64,000 bases of DNA from Alphaproteobacteria bacterium (GTDB taxonomy: Bacteria > Pseudomonadota > Alphaproteobacteria > Caulobacterales > Aquidulcibacteraceae). The position numbers were made by a program, and so were the translations under genes. This document shows positions 18,740 through 27,651 of the stretch, one piece after another. The stretch is taken from NCBI GenBank assembly GCA_016124655.1, contig WGNI01000003.1, positions 186,001 to 250,000 of the forward strand, in the 5' to 3' direction. Numbering within the stretch: position 1 is the first letter of the stretch; every line of letters begins with the position of its first letter. The notes below the pieces were generated by a model that was not told where the DNA came from, did not search any database, and saw only the letters and a program-made list of their open reading frames with translations.

Positions 18740-19090
18740 TCACAGCACCGCGTCGATCTTCTCTTTCGGCCGCGCGATCACCGCGCCCTTCTTGGTCAAG
18801 ACAATCGGCCGCTGGATCAGGATCGCCTCGGCGGCCATCGCGCCAAGGATATCGGCTTCTGAAACGCCCGCCGCGTACACGCCTGCAGCTTCGCCTTCCG
18901 GCTGTTTCGGCCGCAGCAGCCCCGAGGGCGGAAGGTTCAAGCGCGTCAAAACGGCCTCGATCTCAGTCTTCGAAGGCTTCTCCTTCAAGTAGAGATAGAT
19001 GCTGGGTTCAACCCCTTTGTCCTTCAGATAAGCCAGCGCGTTGCGCGACGAGCCGCAACTTGGATTGTGCCAAATGACGACGCGATCCAC
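18740..19090 (-). CDS. arsC: ArsC-family arsenate reductase-like (Spx/ArsC thioredoxin fold)
   Basis: 116 residues from GTG 19090, chosen because an exact AGGAGG ribosome binding site sits 6-7 bases upstream; an ATG 16 codons earlier gives a charged tail unlike the family. VVIWHNPSCGSSRNAL holds the catalytic Cys, IYLYLKEKPSKTEIE and the RPIVLTKKGAVIARPKEK block complete the glutaredoxin-dependent ArsC family. In the family the enzyme reduces arsenate with glutathione and glutaredoxin; many chromosomal copies without an ars operon have other roles. No arsB or arsR is nearby. It may be the first gene of the operon reaching to 11672. Confidence 0.85.
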   Translation of the reverse strand: MDRVVIWHNPSCGSSRNALAYLKDKGVEPSIYLYLKEKPSKTEIEAVLTRLNLPPSGLLRPKQPEGEAAGVYAAGVSEADILGAMAAEAILIQRPIVLTKKGAVIARPKEKIDAVL

Positions 19091-19203
19091 TTTCGCCTCC
19101 TCTTCCCGGTCCGTGTGTGTTAACAGACCGCCATCCACTTAATCCATCGCCGGCGCTCGGTTCGCTGGTGCGCCGGCGCCCTTGAGCGCCGAGGGAGGAT
19201 CGG

Positions 19204-20976
19204 ATGCAAGCCAAACTGCTCATCGGCGCCGGCGCGCTGGCGTTGACCACGCTCATCATGGCCGGACCGCCCACGATGACGGCCGAGGAACGCGCCTTGC
19301 GCGCCATCGTGCTCAACGAAGAGACCTGCGATCCCATCGCCCGCGCCATGTACGGCGCGCCGACGCCGGCCTGGCTCGCTGGCGCCATGGCCTATGCGCA
19401 AAGCGCTGCAGCCGCCGCCGCGCCGCCGCTGATGCAGGGTCTCGGCGACGCGCACATGCCCATCAGCACGCAGAACGCCGAAGCCCAGGCTTACTTCGAT
19501 CAAGGCCTGAAGATGATGCACGGCTTCAATCACGCCGAAGCCGCCCGCGCCTTCCGCGCCGCCCAGGCCCGCGATCCCGCCTGCGCCATGTGCTATTGGG
19601 GCGAGGCGTTCGTGTTGGGCCCCAACATCAATGCGTCGATGGACGAGGCCAACAACGCCCGCGCCTATGAAACCGCCCGTCTCGCGCTGGAGAAAAGCGG
19701 CGGCGTGACGCCAGTCGAGCTCGCGCTGATCGAAGCCATGCAGGTGCGCTACACCCGGCAATGGCCGCAAAATCGCGCGCCCCTCGACGGCGCATTCGCA
19801 GAGGCCATGAGCCTCGCCGCCGACGCCCATTCCGACAGCGATCTGGTGCAAATCCTCGCCGCCGAAGCGGTAATGGACGCCCAGCCCTGGGACTATTGGA
19901 AGACCGGAGGCCGGGAAGCGAAGGGCCGCGCCGCTGAAGCCGTGCGCCGCATCGAGACTGTGCTCGCCCGCAGCCCAGCGAACGCCGGCGCCGTCCATCT
20001 CTACATCCACCTGGTCGAGGCCTCGGAGGATCCCTGGCGCGCCGAGCGGGCCGCCGAGCGCCTTGCGGCCGTGGCGCCTAACGCCGGTCATTTGGTGCAC
20101 ATGCCCGCGCACATCTATTACCGCGTCGGCCGCTTCCGTGAATCCATCCAGAGCAACATCGAAGCCGCGCGCGTGGACGAGCGCTACATCGCCGCCGCCG
20201 ATCCCAGCCCGATCTATCGTTTCGGCTACTACCCCCACAACGTGCACTTCGTGATGGCGTCCGCGCAGATGGGCGGCGACCAGCGCAACGCGCTGACCTA
20301 CGCCGATCGCCTCGACGCCATCATCCCGATGGACATGGCCGTCGCGGTACCGCTGGCGCAGCCCGTGAAGGCCGCGCCCTGGTTCGCGCGCGCCCAGTTC
20401 ATGCAGCCCCAACAGCTGTTGGCCATGAGCGCGCCGGAGGGCGATGTCGCCTACATCCAGGCCGCCTGGCGCTATGCGCGCGGCGTGGCCCTTGCGCGCC
20501 TGGGCCGCGCCGAAGACGCCCGCGCCGAAGCCGCCGCGCTGGAGGCCATCAAGGCCAATGGCGATTTCTCCATCCTGACCAATGGCGGCGTGCCAGGCCC
20601 AGACCTCGTGGAGATCATGCGCCTGCAGGTGCTCGCGCGCGCCGACATGGCCGCCGGCGACTATGGCAACGCCATCGCGCATCTGGAAGCCGCCGTCGCG
20701 ATGCAGGATGCCGTGCCCTACACTGAGCCGCCCTACGTGCATTATCCGATCCGCCGCACGCTCGCGGCCGCCTATCTGATGGCGGGAGAGCCGGCCGTGG
20801 CCGAGCAGCATTTCCTGCAAACGCTGATCGAAAGCCCGAACGACGCTTACGCCTATTGGGGCCTCGCTCAGGCCCGTCAGGCCCGCGGCGATCGCCGCGG
20901 CGCGCAGGCGGCGCGGCAGATGTTCAACGCGGCGTTTCTCGGCAATCCGCGCGGCATCCGCACCACGGATTTGTAA
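19204..20976 (+). CDS. Tetratricopeptide repeat protein, secreted or membrane-anchored
   Basis: 590 residues with an N-terminal hydrophobic signal (6-20) and helical repeats over most of the length. The conserved block FDQGLKMMHGFNHAEAARAF followed by DPACAMCYWGEAFVLGPNIN marks a recognisable family of large TPR proteins common in proteobacteria. The CxxC within PACAMCYWG is a fixed feature of this family and could bind metal or haem, but the usual His of a haem site is absent. An GAGGGAGGAT ribosome binding site precedes ATG 19204. Function unknown; probably a scaffold in the periplasm. Confidence 0.85.
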   Translation: MQAKLLIGAGALALTTLIMAGPPTMTAEERALRAIVLNEETCDPIARAMYGAPTPAWLAGAMAYAQSAAAAAAPPLMQGLGDAHMPISTQNAEAQAYFDQGLKMMHGFNHAEAARAFRAAQARDPACAMCYWGEAFVLGPNINASMDEANNARAYETARLALEKSGGVTPVELALIEAMQVRYTRQWPQNRAPLDGAFAEAMSLAADAHSDSDLVQILAAEAVMDAQPWDYWKTGGREAKGRAAEAVRRIETVLARSPANAGAVHLYIHLVEASEDPWRAERAAERLAAVAPNAGHLVHMPAHIYYRVGRFRESIQSNIEAARVDERYIAAADPSPIYRFGYYPHNVHFVMASAQMGGDQRNALTYADRLDAIIPMDMAVAVPLAQPVKAAPWFARAQFMQPQQLLAMSAPEGDVAYIQAAWRYARGVALARLGRAEDARAEAAALEAIKANGDFSILTNGGVPGPDLVEIMRLQVLARADMAAGDYGNAIAHLEAAVAMQDAVPYTEPPYVHYPIRRTLAAAYLMAGEPAVAEQHFLQTLIESPNDAYAYWGLAQARQARGDRRGAQAARQMFNAAFLGNPRGIRTTDL

Positions 20977-21103
20977 GCCCACTAGTGCTGCAGCGCAGCA
21001 TTTCAAGTGTAGCGGACATTATAGGCTTGCCCTCGTGGCATGATTGTCGCACCCTCCCGATGTGAGGATCGCGCGCAGACGCGGCCCGCCCTGGGAGTAA
21101 ACC

Positions 21104-21232
21104 ATGACGAAACTACGCGGGGTTGGAGACTGCGTGTTCGGCCTGCTGTTTGCGGGCGCCGTGATGGCGCTGGGCTATGGCGCGCTGTCCATGATCTGCG
21201 AAAAGGCGATGATCGTCGCCAGCGTGAATTAA
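21104..21232 (+). CDS. Small membrane protein, 42 residues
   Basis: An ORF missed by length cut-offs: ATG 21104 to TAA 21232 with a GGGAG ribosome binding site 6 bases upstream. It encodes one membrane helix (about 9-30, CVFGLLFAGAVMALGYGALS) and a short tail. Its TAA overlaps the end of the convergent Uma2 gene by 4 bases. No known family recognised. Confidence 0.5.
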   Translation: MTKLRGVGDCVFGLLFAGAVMALGYGALSMICEKAMIVASVN

Positions 21233-21795
21233 GCGTCCTCGAACGCCACGTCTTCGTAGATGTCCGAAAGCGGCAAGCTTGCCTTGACCGCATCCAAGCC
21301 AAGCACGGCGTCTAGTCCAATCAGCTCGACATCTGTCCAAGCGTCGTCTTCGCTCGCGCGGCTCCACAACAGGACGCGCGGCCGATCAGGATCGATCAGC
21401 ACGACCGCGCGCATCGTCCCGACAGCTTTGTACTCATCCACTTTGCGCAGCTGATCGAACGTCCGCGTCGAGGGCGATAGCACTTCAAACACGACGGTTG
21501 GCGCGCGCGAGATCAGAGCATTCCGATCCCGCGGTCCGCAGTCGATGGTCACGTCCGGCTGCCGGATGTTTCGCGCCGTCTCGACCGCAATGTCGGCGGT
21601 TCGGACCCGGCACGGCCCGCCCTTGAGTTTCGGCCCCAGCGCTTGAATGAGGTTAACGACGATATCGTCGTGCTTCTGCTGCGCCCCCGCCATCATCTGG
21701 ATCGGCGCGCCGTTCACCAGCTCCCAGCGGCCAGGCTTGTCCTGGCGCCAGTCCAGAAATTCCTCGGCGGACATCAGGCGGCGAACGACGTTCAT
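21229..21795 (-). CDS. Uma2 family (DUF820) PD-(D/E)XK nuclease-like protein
   Basis: 188 residues. Uma2 proteins have the restriction-endonuclease fold; here the core is RQPDVTIDCGPRD (Asp) followed by PTVVFEVLSPSTRTFD (Glu with Ser-Pro-Ser), then DEYKAVGTMRAVVLIDPDRP. The N-terminal SAEEFLDWRQDKPGRWELVN is also typical. The biological role of the family is not established; it is often expanded in cyanobacteria. A second, distant Uma2 gene is at 49508-50074. Confidence 0.88.
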   Translation of the reverse strand: MNVVRRLMSAEEFLDWRQDKPGRWELVNGAPIQMMAGAQQKHDDIVVNLIQALGPKLKGGPCRVRTADIAVETARNIRQPDVTIDCGPRDRNALISRAPTVVFEVLSPSTRTFDQLRKVDEYKAVGTMRAVVLIDPDRPRVLLWSRASEDDAWTDVELIGLDAVLGLDAVKASLPLSDIYEDVAFEDA

Positions 21796-21816
21796 GAGCT
21801 GTATTCTAGCATGACC

Positions 21817-23421
21817 TCACATCCTGAACACGCCGAAGCGCGTCTCTTCGATCGGCGCGTTCAGCGCCGCTGCAAGCGACAGCGCCGCCACGCGCCGCGT
21901 CTGTGCGGGATCGATGATGCCGTCGTCCCACAGCCGCGCCGTGGAGAAATAGGGCGAGCCCTCTTCTTCGTATTTCGCGCGGATCGGGGCCTTGAACGTC
22001 TCTTCCTCGTCCGCGCCCCAGGCGCCGCCCCTGGCTTCGATATTGTCGCGCCGGATCGTCGCCAGCACGCTCGCGGCCTGCTCCCCGCCCATCACCGAAA
22101 TCCGCGCGTTGGGCCACATCCATAAGAATCGTGGCGAATAGGCGCGCCCGCACATCCCGTAATTCCCCGCCCCATAAGACCCGCCGATCACGATCGTCAC
22201 TTTCGGCACGCGCGCGGTCGACACCGCCGTCACGAGCTTCGCCCCATCCTTGGCGATGCCGCCGGCCTCATAGGCCGAGCCGACCATGAAGCCGGTGATG
22301 TTTTGCAGAAACAGCAACGGAATTTTGCGCTGCGCGCACAACTCGATGAAATGCGCGCCCTTGAGCGCGCTTTCCGAGAACAACACGCCATTATTGGCAA
22401 GGATGCCGACGGGAATGCCCTCGATGCGCGCGAACCCCGTCACCAGCGTTTCGCCATAGAGCTTCTTGAACTCGTCCAGCTCCGAGCCGTCGACGATGCG
22501 GGCGATGACTTCGCGCACATCATAGGGCTGGCGCACGTCCGACGGCACGACGCCGTAAAGCTCCTCCGCATCGAACAGCGGCGCCCGCGACGCCGCGGGG
22601 CTCAGCGCCAGCGTCTGCTCCGGCAAATGCGACACGATCCGCCGGCAGAGATAGAGCGCATGCTGATCGTCCATCGCGTAATGATCCGCCACGCCGCTCT
22701 TGCGCGCGTGCACGTCCGCCCCGCCGAGGTCTTCCGCCGAGATCACTTCTCCCGTCGCGGCCTTCACCAGGGGCGGTCCGCCTAGAAATATAGTGCCCTG
22801 CTTCCGGACGATGATCGTCTCATCGCTCATCGCCGGCACATAGGCCCCGCCCGCCGTGCACGAGCCCATCACCACAGCGATCTGCGGGATGCCGGCTGCG
22901 CTCATCTGCGCCTGATTGAAGAAGATGCGCCCGAAATGCTCGCGGTCGGGAAACACGTCGGCCTGGAACGGCAGGTTCGCCCCGCCGGAATCCACCAGAT
23001 AGAGGCACGGCAGCCGGTTCTCGCGGGCGATTTCCTGCGCCCGCAAATGTTTCTTGACCGTCAAAGGATAATAGGTCCCGCCTTTCACCGTGGCGTCATT
23101 GCACACGATCATCGCCGTCCGCCCCGACACCCGCCCGATCCCGCAGATCAGCGACGCGCCATGCACATCGCCCTCATACATGCCGTTCGCCGCCAGCGCG
23201 CCGATCTCCAGAAACGGCGACGCGGGATCGATGAGCCGCTCGACTCGCTCCCGCGGCAACAGCTTGCCCCGGCCGGCGTGACGCGCCCGAGACTCCTCCG
23301 AGCCCCCCAAAGCCGCCTTCGCTGTTGCAGCATAAAGCGCCTCGACATGGCCGCGCATGGACGCGGCGTTGGCGCGAAAGCTTTCGGAATCCGGATCGAT
23401 CTGGGAGGTCAGCACGCTCAT
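21817..23421 (-). CDS. mccB: Methylcrotonyl-CoA carboxylase beta (carboxyltransferase) subunit
   Basis: 534 residues from ATG 23421. The carboxyltransferase domains show [58 protein letters not shown] and [20 protein letters not shown], which are the signatures of MCC beta rather than PCC beta (the GANLP and GGTYYP blocks). It transfers CO2 from biotin to 3-methylcrotonyl-CoA. Its partner mccA lies 6 kb away on the same strand instead of next to it. The frame extends 15 codons upstream without domain support. Confidence 0.93.
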   Translation of the reverse strand: MSVLTSQIDPDSESFRANAASMRGHVEALYAATAKAALGGSEESRARHAGRGKLLPRERVERLIDPASPFLEIGALAANGMYEGDVHGASLICGIGRVSGRTAMIVCNDATVKGGTYYPLTVKKHLRAQEIARENRLPCLYLVDSGGANLPFQADVFPDREHFGRIFFNQAQMSAAGIPQIAVVMGSCTAGGAYVPAMSDETIIVRKQGTIFLGGPPLVKAATGEVISAEDLGGADVHARKSGVADHYAMDDQHALYLCRRIVSHLPEQTLALSPAASRAPLFDAEELYGVVPSDVRQPYDVREVIARIVDGSELDEFKKLYGETLVTGFARIEGIPVGILANNGVLFSESALKGAHFIELCAQRKIPLLFLQNITGFMVGSAYEAGGIAKDGAKLVTAVSTARVPKVTIVIGGSYGAGNYGMCGRAYSPRFLWMWPNARISVMGGEQAASVLATIRRDNIEARGGAWGADEEETFKAPIRAKYEEEGSPYFSTARLWDDGIIDPAQTRRVAALSLAAALNAPIEETRFGVFRM

Positions 23422-23488
23422 GGCCGCGTTTGTGGCGTGCGCTGTAATTCTGCGCCAGACCCTCATGGCGCTTTAACCGCTTTGGCGC

Positions 23489-25303
23489 ATGATGCGTATG
23501 CCCGAAGGCAAGCACGCGCGGCGGAAGAGAATGATCCCGTCCCTGATGTCCATTCCGCTGTTTCAAGGCGTCGCGCCCGACGCCTTGGCCGCCGCCGAGG
23601 ACGGCGCGGACTGGCTGTCGCTGCCGGCCGGCTGGCCGCTGTTTCGCGCCGGCGAGCGCGCCGATCATCTTTACTTTGTGTTGACGGGCACGCTGGCGGC
23701 GTTCCGCTCCGATCCCGCCGGCCAGCATCGGCTCCTGGGCTATATCCGCGCCGGCGAGCCGGTCGGAGAGATGGCGCTGATCGCCCGGGAGAACCACACC
23801 GCCAGCGTCTTCGCCACGCGCGACACCGAATTGATGCGCCTCTCGCGCCCCGCCTTTGAGAAGCTCACCCAAAGCTGCCCCGGCCTGATGGAGCGCATCG
23901 CCCGGCTGATGCTGACCCGGGCGCGGGCGCCGGAAGGCAAGGGCCCCGCGCGCGCCGCGCCGAAAGTCTATGCGCTGATCGCCACCTCGCCGACGATCGA
24001 TCTGGAGCTGCGCGCGCGCACGCTGCAGACCGCGATGCGAAGGCTCGGCAAAACCGCCGTCATCATCGGCGAGGACGCCGTTGATCGCCCGGCCAAATGG
24101 TTCGACGACCAGGAGCTCAAGCACGACGCCGTGTTCCTGATCTCGCCGATCGCCGACACCACCTGGTTCCGCGCCTGCATCCGCCAGGCCGACCGCATCT
24201 GGTTTCTCGCCCGCGCCGATGCACGGCCGTCTATTCCGCTGTTACCCGACGAAGACCCATCGCCTGCGCGCAGCTTCCGTCTGCTCGACGTCGTGCTCTT
24301 GCATTTGGGCGAAGACCGCAAAGCCGCCACCACGGATGAGTGGCGCAGCGCCTGCGGCGCCGCCCGCGTGTTTCATTGGCGCGGCGTCGACGACGCCGAC
24401 GCAGAACGCCTCGCGCGCACGATCTCGCAGCGCGCGGTGGGACTTGTGCTGTCGGGCGGCGGCGCCCGCGCTTACGCCCATATCGGCGTCGTGCGCGCGC
24501 TGCGGGAAGCCCACATCCCCCTCGACATGGTCGGCGGCACGTCGATGGGCGCCATCATTGCAGCCTGCGTCGCCATGGGCTGGGACGACGAGGAAATCGA
24601 AGTCCGCATTCGCCAGGCCTTCGTGGAGAGCAATCCGCTGGGCGACTACGTGCTGCCCGTCGTCGGCCTCGTGCGCGGCCTGCGCGTGGAGAACCGGCTG
24701 CAGGAGCATTTCGGCGAAGCGCTGATCGAAGATCTCAAGGTGCCGTTCTTCTGCGCCTCAACCAACCTCACCACCGCTTCGCTGCGCGTGCATCGCCATG
24801 GGCTTTTGCGCAACGCGCTGCGCGCGACGATCTCTTTGCCGGGCATCCTGCCGCCGATCGTCGAAGGCGACGATATCCTCGTCGACGGCGCCGTGATCCG
24901 GAACTTCCCCGTCGATGTTCTGAAAGAAACCCATCGCGGCAAGATCATCGGCGTCGATGTCGCGCGCCAGGAAGGCATCGACCCAAAAGACTTCATCGAT
25001 CCGCCGAGCTTCTTCGGCTGGGTGTCGCGCTATGGCTTGCAGAGCGCGCCGCCGATCGCATCGCTGTTGATGCGCGCCGCCACGCTCGGCGCCGATCCCT
25101 GGCGCGGCCGCGATGGCGTCGACATGCTGGTCCTGCCGGAAATGCCCAACGTCGACTTGCGCGACTGGAAGAAGTTCGATGACGCCGTCGTCGCCGGCTA
25201 CGAAGCCGCCGTGCACGCCCTGCGCGACAATCCCCACTTCATGGAGGCCGACGAGCCGCCCCAGCCCAGCCCCGCTGACTTCATGATGGAAGCGGTGAAG
25301 TAA
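23489..25303 (+). CDS. cNMP-binding and patatin-like phospholipase protein (NTE/RssA type)
   Basis: 604 residues. N-terminal cyclic-nucleotide-binding fold (about 20-140: SIPLFQGVAPDALAAAE, then GEPVGEMALIARENHTASVF), a middle region of about 160 residues as in bacterial neuropathy-target-esterase homologues, then the patatin domain: LSGGGARAYAHIGVVRAL near 320, nucleophile GTSMG near 350 and the catalytic Asp in DGAVIRNFP near 466. It is predicted to hydrolyse phospholipids or lysophospholipids at the membrane, controlled by its N-terminal domain. ATG 23531 is an alternative start. Divergent from mccB with 67 bases between. Confidence 0.92.
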   Translation: MMRMPEGKHARRKRMIPSLMSIPLFQGVAPDALAAAEDGADWLSLPAGWPLFRAGERADHLYFVLTGTLAAFRSDPAGQHRLLGYIRAGEPVGEMALIARENHTASVFATRDTELMRLSRPAFEKLTQSCPGLMERIARLMLTRARAPEGKGPARAAPKVYALIATSPTIDLELRARTLQTAMRRLGKTAVIIGEDAVDRPAKWFDDQELKHDAVFLISPIADTTWFRACIRQADRIWFLARADARPSIPLLPDEDPSPARSFRLLDVVLLHLGEDRKAATTDEWRSACGAARVFHWRGVDDADAERLARTISQRAVGLVLSGGGARAYAHIGVVRALREAHIPLDMVGGTSMGAIIAACVAMGWDDEEIEVRIRQAFVESNPLGDYVLPVVGLVRGLRVENRLQEHFGEALIEDLKVPFFCASTNLTTASLRVHRHGLLRNALRATISLPGILPPIVEGDDILVDGAVIRNFPVDVLKETHRGKIIGVDVARQEGIDPKDFIDPPSFFGWVSRYGLQSAPPIASLLMRAATLGADPWRGRDGVDMLVLPEMPNVDLRDWKKFDDAVVAGYEAAVHALRDNPHFMEADEPPQPSPADFMMEAVK

Positions 25304-25380
25304 GCGCGCAGCGCCGATCGCAGCGCCCCACAGCTCAAACCGGCGTTGCGCTGCCGAAGATACCCGCGCAAATACGGACC

Positions 25381-25986
25381 ATGCGTTTGAGCTTGGTTCT
25401 GACTGCGCTGATGGCGCTTGCGGCCTGCGCCCAGCCGTCGCCCGCGCCGGACGCGGCCAACGCCAATTGCGACCACGTCGCCTCCTCCGAGATCGCGTTC
25501 ACCAGCACGGCGGTCACAGACACCGTCGTCGCCCATACCCTCGGCCCCGCCTGCGCCCACGCCGTGGGCGTGCTCATCATCCGCGCGCCGGACGGCGCGG
25601 CGATCTGGTCCTGGTCGGCGCCGCTTTATCCGACCTTTGGCGGCTTATTCGCGCCCGTCGCGGGCGCCGATGTGCCGGCCGAAACCATTGCAGATTTCAC
25701 CCGCCGATGGACCCAGCTCGCGGTCTCCACGACCAGCGACGCGCCGCCCTGGCCCGAAGCGGATGAAACCCCGCTCGGCGGCGCACGGCCGGGATTGGAG
25801 CGCGCGGTCTATGAGGATGTTCGCGCCCGCGACCTGCCCATGACGTGCCATCTCTCCGGCGTGGCGCTGGAGACCTGCGTCTATTGGGAATCCGCCGCAG
25901 CCGCCGCGATCCGTCTGGTCGAACGGCCTGTACGGGCGGCGCCGGACGCAGCCGATGCGCCTCCCCAAGCGCCGGCCGCGCCGTAA
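25381..25986 (+). CDS. Lipoprotein of unknown function
   Basis: 201 residues with a clear lipoprotein signal (MRLSLVLTALMALAAC, lipobox LAAC). The mature part has four Cys besides the anchor (NCDHVA, PACAHA, MTCHLS, ETCVYW), suited to two disulfides in the periplasm. No family recognised. It is Pro/Ala-rich at the C terminus. It follows the patatin gene on the same strand after 77 bases. Confidence 0.65.
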   Translation: MRLSLVLTALMALAACAQPSPAPDAANANCDHVASSEIAFTSTAVTDTVVAHTLGPACAHAVGVLIIRAPDGAAIWSWSAPLYPTFGGLFAPVAGADVPAETIADFTRRWTQLAVSTTSDAPPWPEADETPLGGARPGLERAVYEDVRARDLPMTCHLSGVALETCVYWESAAAAAIRLVERPVRAAPDAADAPPQAPAAP

Positions 25987-26094
25987 ACCCGATCTTCATC
26001 CGCGCCCGCTTCACTGAAGCTGCGCCTGCGGCGGGAAACCCCTTTCCGCGGAGCCCCGCCCGCCCTACCTAGGGCGCATCGGTTCAACAGATCG

Positions 26095-26108
26095 AAAGGA
26101 GGTGATCC
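26095..26108 (+). promoter_or_regulatory. Maximal Shine-Dalgarno, perfect complement of the 16S 3' end
   Basis: AAAGGAGGTGATCC is the exact reverse complement of the conserved 16S rRNA 3' tail (GGATCACCTCCTTT). It ends 1 base before the GTG at 26110, too close for normal spacing if all 14 bases pair, though the AGGAGG core is at usual distance. Confidence 0.75.
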
Positions 26109-26109
26109 A

Positions 26110-26181
26110 GTGTCTCATTGTCATTCGCCCTATGGCGTCGCCCGGACCTGGACCCTCCAAGCGGAGGTCTTCGCCCGCTGA
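26110..26181 (+). CDS. Structured short ORF, 23 residues (possible leader peptide)
   Basis: GTG 26110 to TGA 26181 encodes 23 residues (opens MSHCHSPYGVARTW). It follows a 14-base perfect 16S complement. The ORF is folded: arms 26130-26142 and 26182-26194 (CTATGG-C-GTCGCC with GGCGAC-C-CCATAG) enclose an inner hairpin with loop AAGC (CTCC / GGAG plus flanking GAC / GTC). The inner CCTCC could also pair with the AGGAGG upstream, so translation could switch the fold. A strong hairpin at 26209-26238 follows. No known family recognised; the element may act as an RNA instead of a peptide. Confidence 0.5.
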   Translation: MSHCHSPYGVARTWTLQAEVFAR

Positions 26182-26194
26182 GGCGACCCCATAG
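26130..26194 (+). ncRNA. Conserved-looking RNA stem over the short ORF
   Basis: Two nested inverted repeats: a 12-pair outer stem with one C-C mismatch (26130-26142 / 26182-26194) and an inner stem with a single bulged C (26151-26158 / 26163-26169). Predicted by eye only; the class is unknown. Confidence 0.4.
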
Positions 26195-26208
26195 CGATCA
26201 GACAATGG

Positions 26209-26238
26209 AAGGGCCGTCGGCATGCGCCGATGGCCCTT
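26209..26238 (+). terminator. Hairpin closing the short-ORF unit
   Basis: AAGGGCC-G-TCGGC-ATGC-GCCGA-T-GGCCCTT, a near-perfect stem with one mismatch, followed by CGTTGCATTT. It ends the small unit before the endonuclease V gene. The T run is weak. Confidence 0.6.
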
Positions 26239-26257
26239 CGTTGCATTTAGGGCCTTG

Positions 26258-26767
26258 ATGATTGCGATCTTCGACGCCGCCTATGGCGCAACGCGCGCAG
26301 CCATCGCCTGCGTCGAAGCGCAGAACTGGACTGACGATCAACCCTCAGCGACGTCGGCGTTCGCGCAGTCCGCCGCGGCGCCCTACGAACCCGGGGCCTT
26401 CTATAAGCGCGAACTCCCTTTGCTGTTGCGGGCGCTCGCGCGATTGCGCGCGCGCCCAGAAATGCTCGTGATCGACGGCTATGTCTGGCTCGACGCACAT
26501 GGCCGCCCTGGACTTGGCGCGCATCTGCATCGTGAAACCGACATCCCCGTCGTCGGCGTCGCCAAGACCGCGTTCCGCGATGCGCAGCATTTCAGCACGC
26601 CGGTTTTGCGCGGCGCCAGCGCCAAGCCGCTGTTCGTCACCGCCGCAGGCATGGACGCGACGCACGCAGCCGCCCGCGTGCGCGCCATGCACGGCAATTC
26701 ACGAATCCCGACCTTGCTCAAAACCGCAGACACGCTCGCGCGCGCAACGCTCAGCGCTGACGAATGA
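26258..26767 (+). CDS. nfi: Endonuclease V family protein, shortened
   Basis: 169 residues from ATG 26258; the in-frame ATG at 26222 is inside the terminator hairpin and was not used. The EndoV core is visible: IAIFDAAYG with the first metal Asp, YEPGAFYKRELPLLLRAL with the Glu, LVIDGYVWLDAHGRPGLG with the second Asp, then DIPVVGVAK. Endonuclease V cuts at deoxyinosine (DNA) or inosine (RNA). The usual 35-45 residues before the first Asp are missing, and the normal DGHG is DGYV, so activity is open. Its 3' end overlaps tesB by 17 bases on the other strand. Confidence 0.78.
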   Translation: MIAIFDAAYGATRAAIACVEAQNWTDDQPSATSAFAQSAAAPYEPGAFYKRELPLLLRALARLRARPEMLVIDGYVWLDAHGRPGLGAHLHRETDIPVVGVAKTAFRDAQHFSTPVLRGASAKPLFVTAAGMDATHAAARVRAMHGNSRIPTLLKTADTLARATLSADE

Positions 26768-27602
26768 GCCCTTCCTGCGCCACCGACGCCACCAGCGTTC
26801 CATCCTGGCGATAGATCGCGCCGCGATTGAAGCCGCGCGCGCCCGACGCGCTGGGGCTGTCCATGTCGTAAAGGTGCCACTCGCTCATGATGGTCGGGCG
26901 GTGAAACCAGATGATGTGATCGAGGCTGGCCGATTGAAAACCGGGCTGCAGCCAATTGGCCGCATGCGGACGCATGCATGTGCTCAACAGCGCCCAGTCC
27001 GACGCCCACGCGAGCAGCGCCTGATTCAACGCGGCGTCATCGCCGACCACGCCGTCCGCGCGCAGCCACACCTGCTGCTGCGGCGGCAGTTTTTCAGGGT
27101 TCAGCATGGAGCTGAGCTCCATCCAGCGCATGTCGATTGGCCGGCCCTCTTCGGCTTCGCGCGCAAATCGCGCGGGATCGAGGCTGCGCAACTCCCGGAA
27201 CCGCTCCGCGTCCGGAAACCCCGCATCCGGCCCAGCGCTCTGCGGCAACGCGGTCTGGTGTTCGTACCCGTCCTCGTGAACTTGAAACGACGCCGCCAGA
27301 TTCAGGATTTGCTCGCCATGCTGAATGGCGATCACGCGCCGCGTGGTGAAGCTTTTGCCGTCGCGCGACCGCTCCACTTCATAGAGCACGGGCGCTGCGG
27401 GATCGCCCGGCCGGATGAAATAGGCCTGCAGTGAATGGCACACGCGGCCTTCGATGGTCTGATACGCCGCCATCAGCGCCTGCGCGATCACGTGCCCGCC
27501 GAAGATGCGGTGCCGGTCAGCCGCGCGCGCCCGGCCGCGGAACATGTTCACTTCGATCGGCTCGAGCTTGAGCAGCGCGATCAGGTCTTCAAGCGGTGTC
27601 AT
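26751..27602 (-). CDS. tesB: Acyl-CoA thioesterase II (TesB)
   Basis: 283 residues from ATG 27602, two hot-dog domains. Typical TesB blocks: FRGRARAADRHRIFGGHVIA with the conserved FGG, HSLQAYFIRPGDPAAPVLYEVERSRDGKSF split by family residues, and DHIIWFHRP near the C terminus. It hydrolyses medium and long acyl-CoA to free acid and CoA in the cytoplasm. A few residues upstream (to 27617) are unlikely to be used. Convergent with the endonuclease V gene. Confidence 0.93.
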   Translation of the reverse strand: MTPLEDLIALLKLEPIEVNMFRGRARAADRHRIFGGHVIAQALMAAYQTIEGRVCHSLQAYFIRPGDPAAPVLYEVERSRDGKSFTTRRVIAIQHGEQILNLAASFQVHEDGYEHQTALPQSAGPDAGFPDAERFRELRSLDPARFAREAEEGRPIDMRWMELSSMLNPEKLPPQQQVWLRADGVVGDDAALNQALLAWASDWALLSTCMRPHAANWLQPGFQSASLDHIIWFHRPTIMSEWHLYDMDSPSASGARGFNRGAIYRQDGTLVASVAQEGLIRQR

Positions 27603-27651
27603 AGGCGCCTTTCGCAATTGCGAAGGCGCTTAGCCCAATCGCTGCGCGCGG

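Noticed and set aside
26222-26257. ATG 26222 as start of the endonuclease V gene
   Set aside because: It lies in the loop of the terminator hairpin; ATG 26258 gives the family start.
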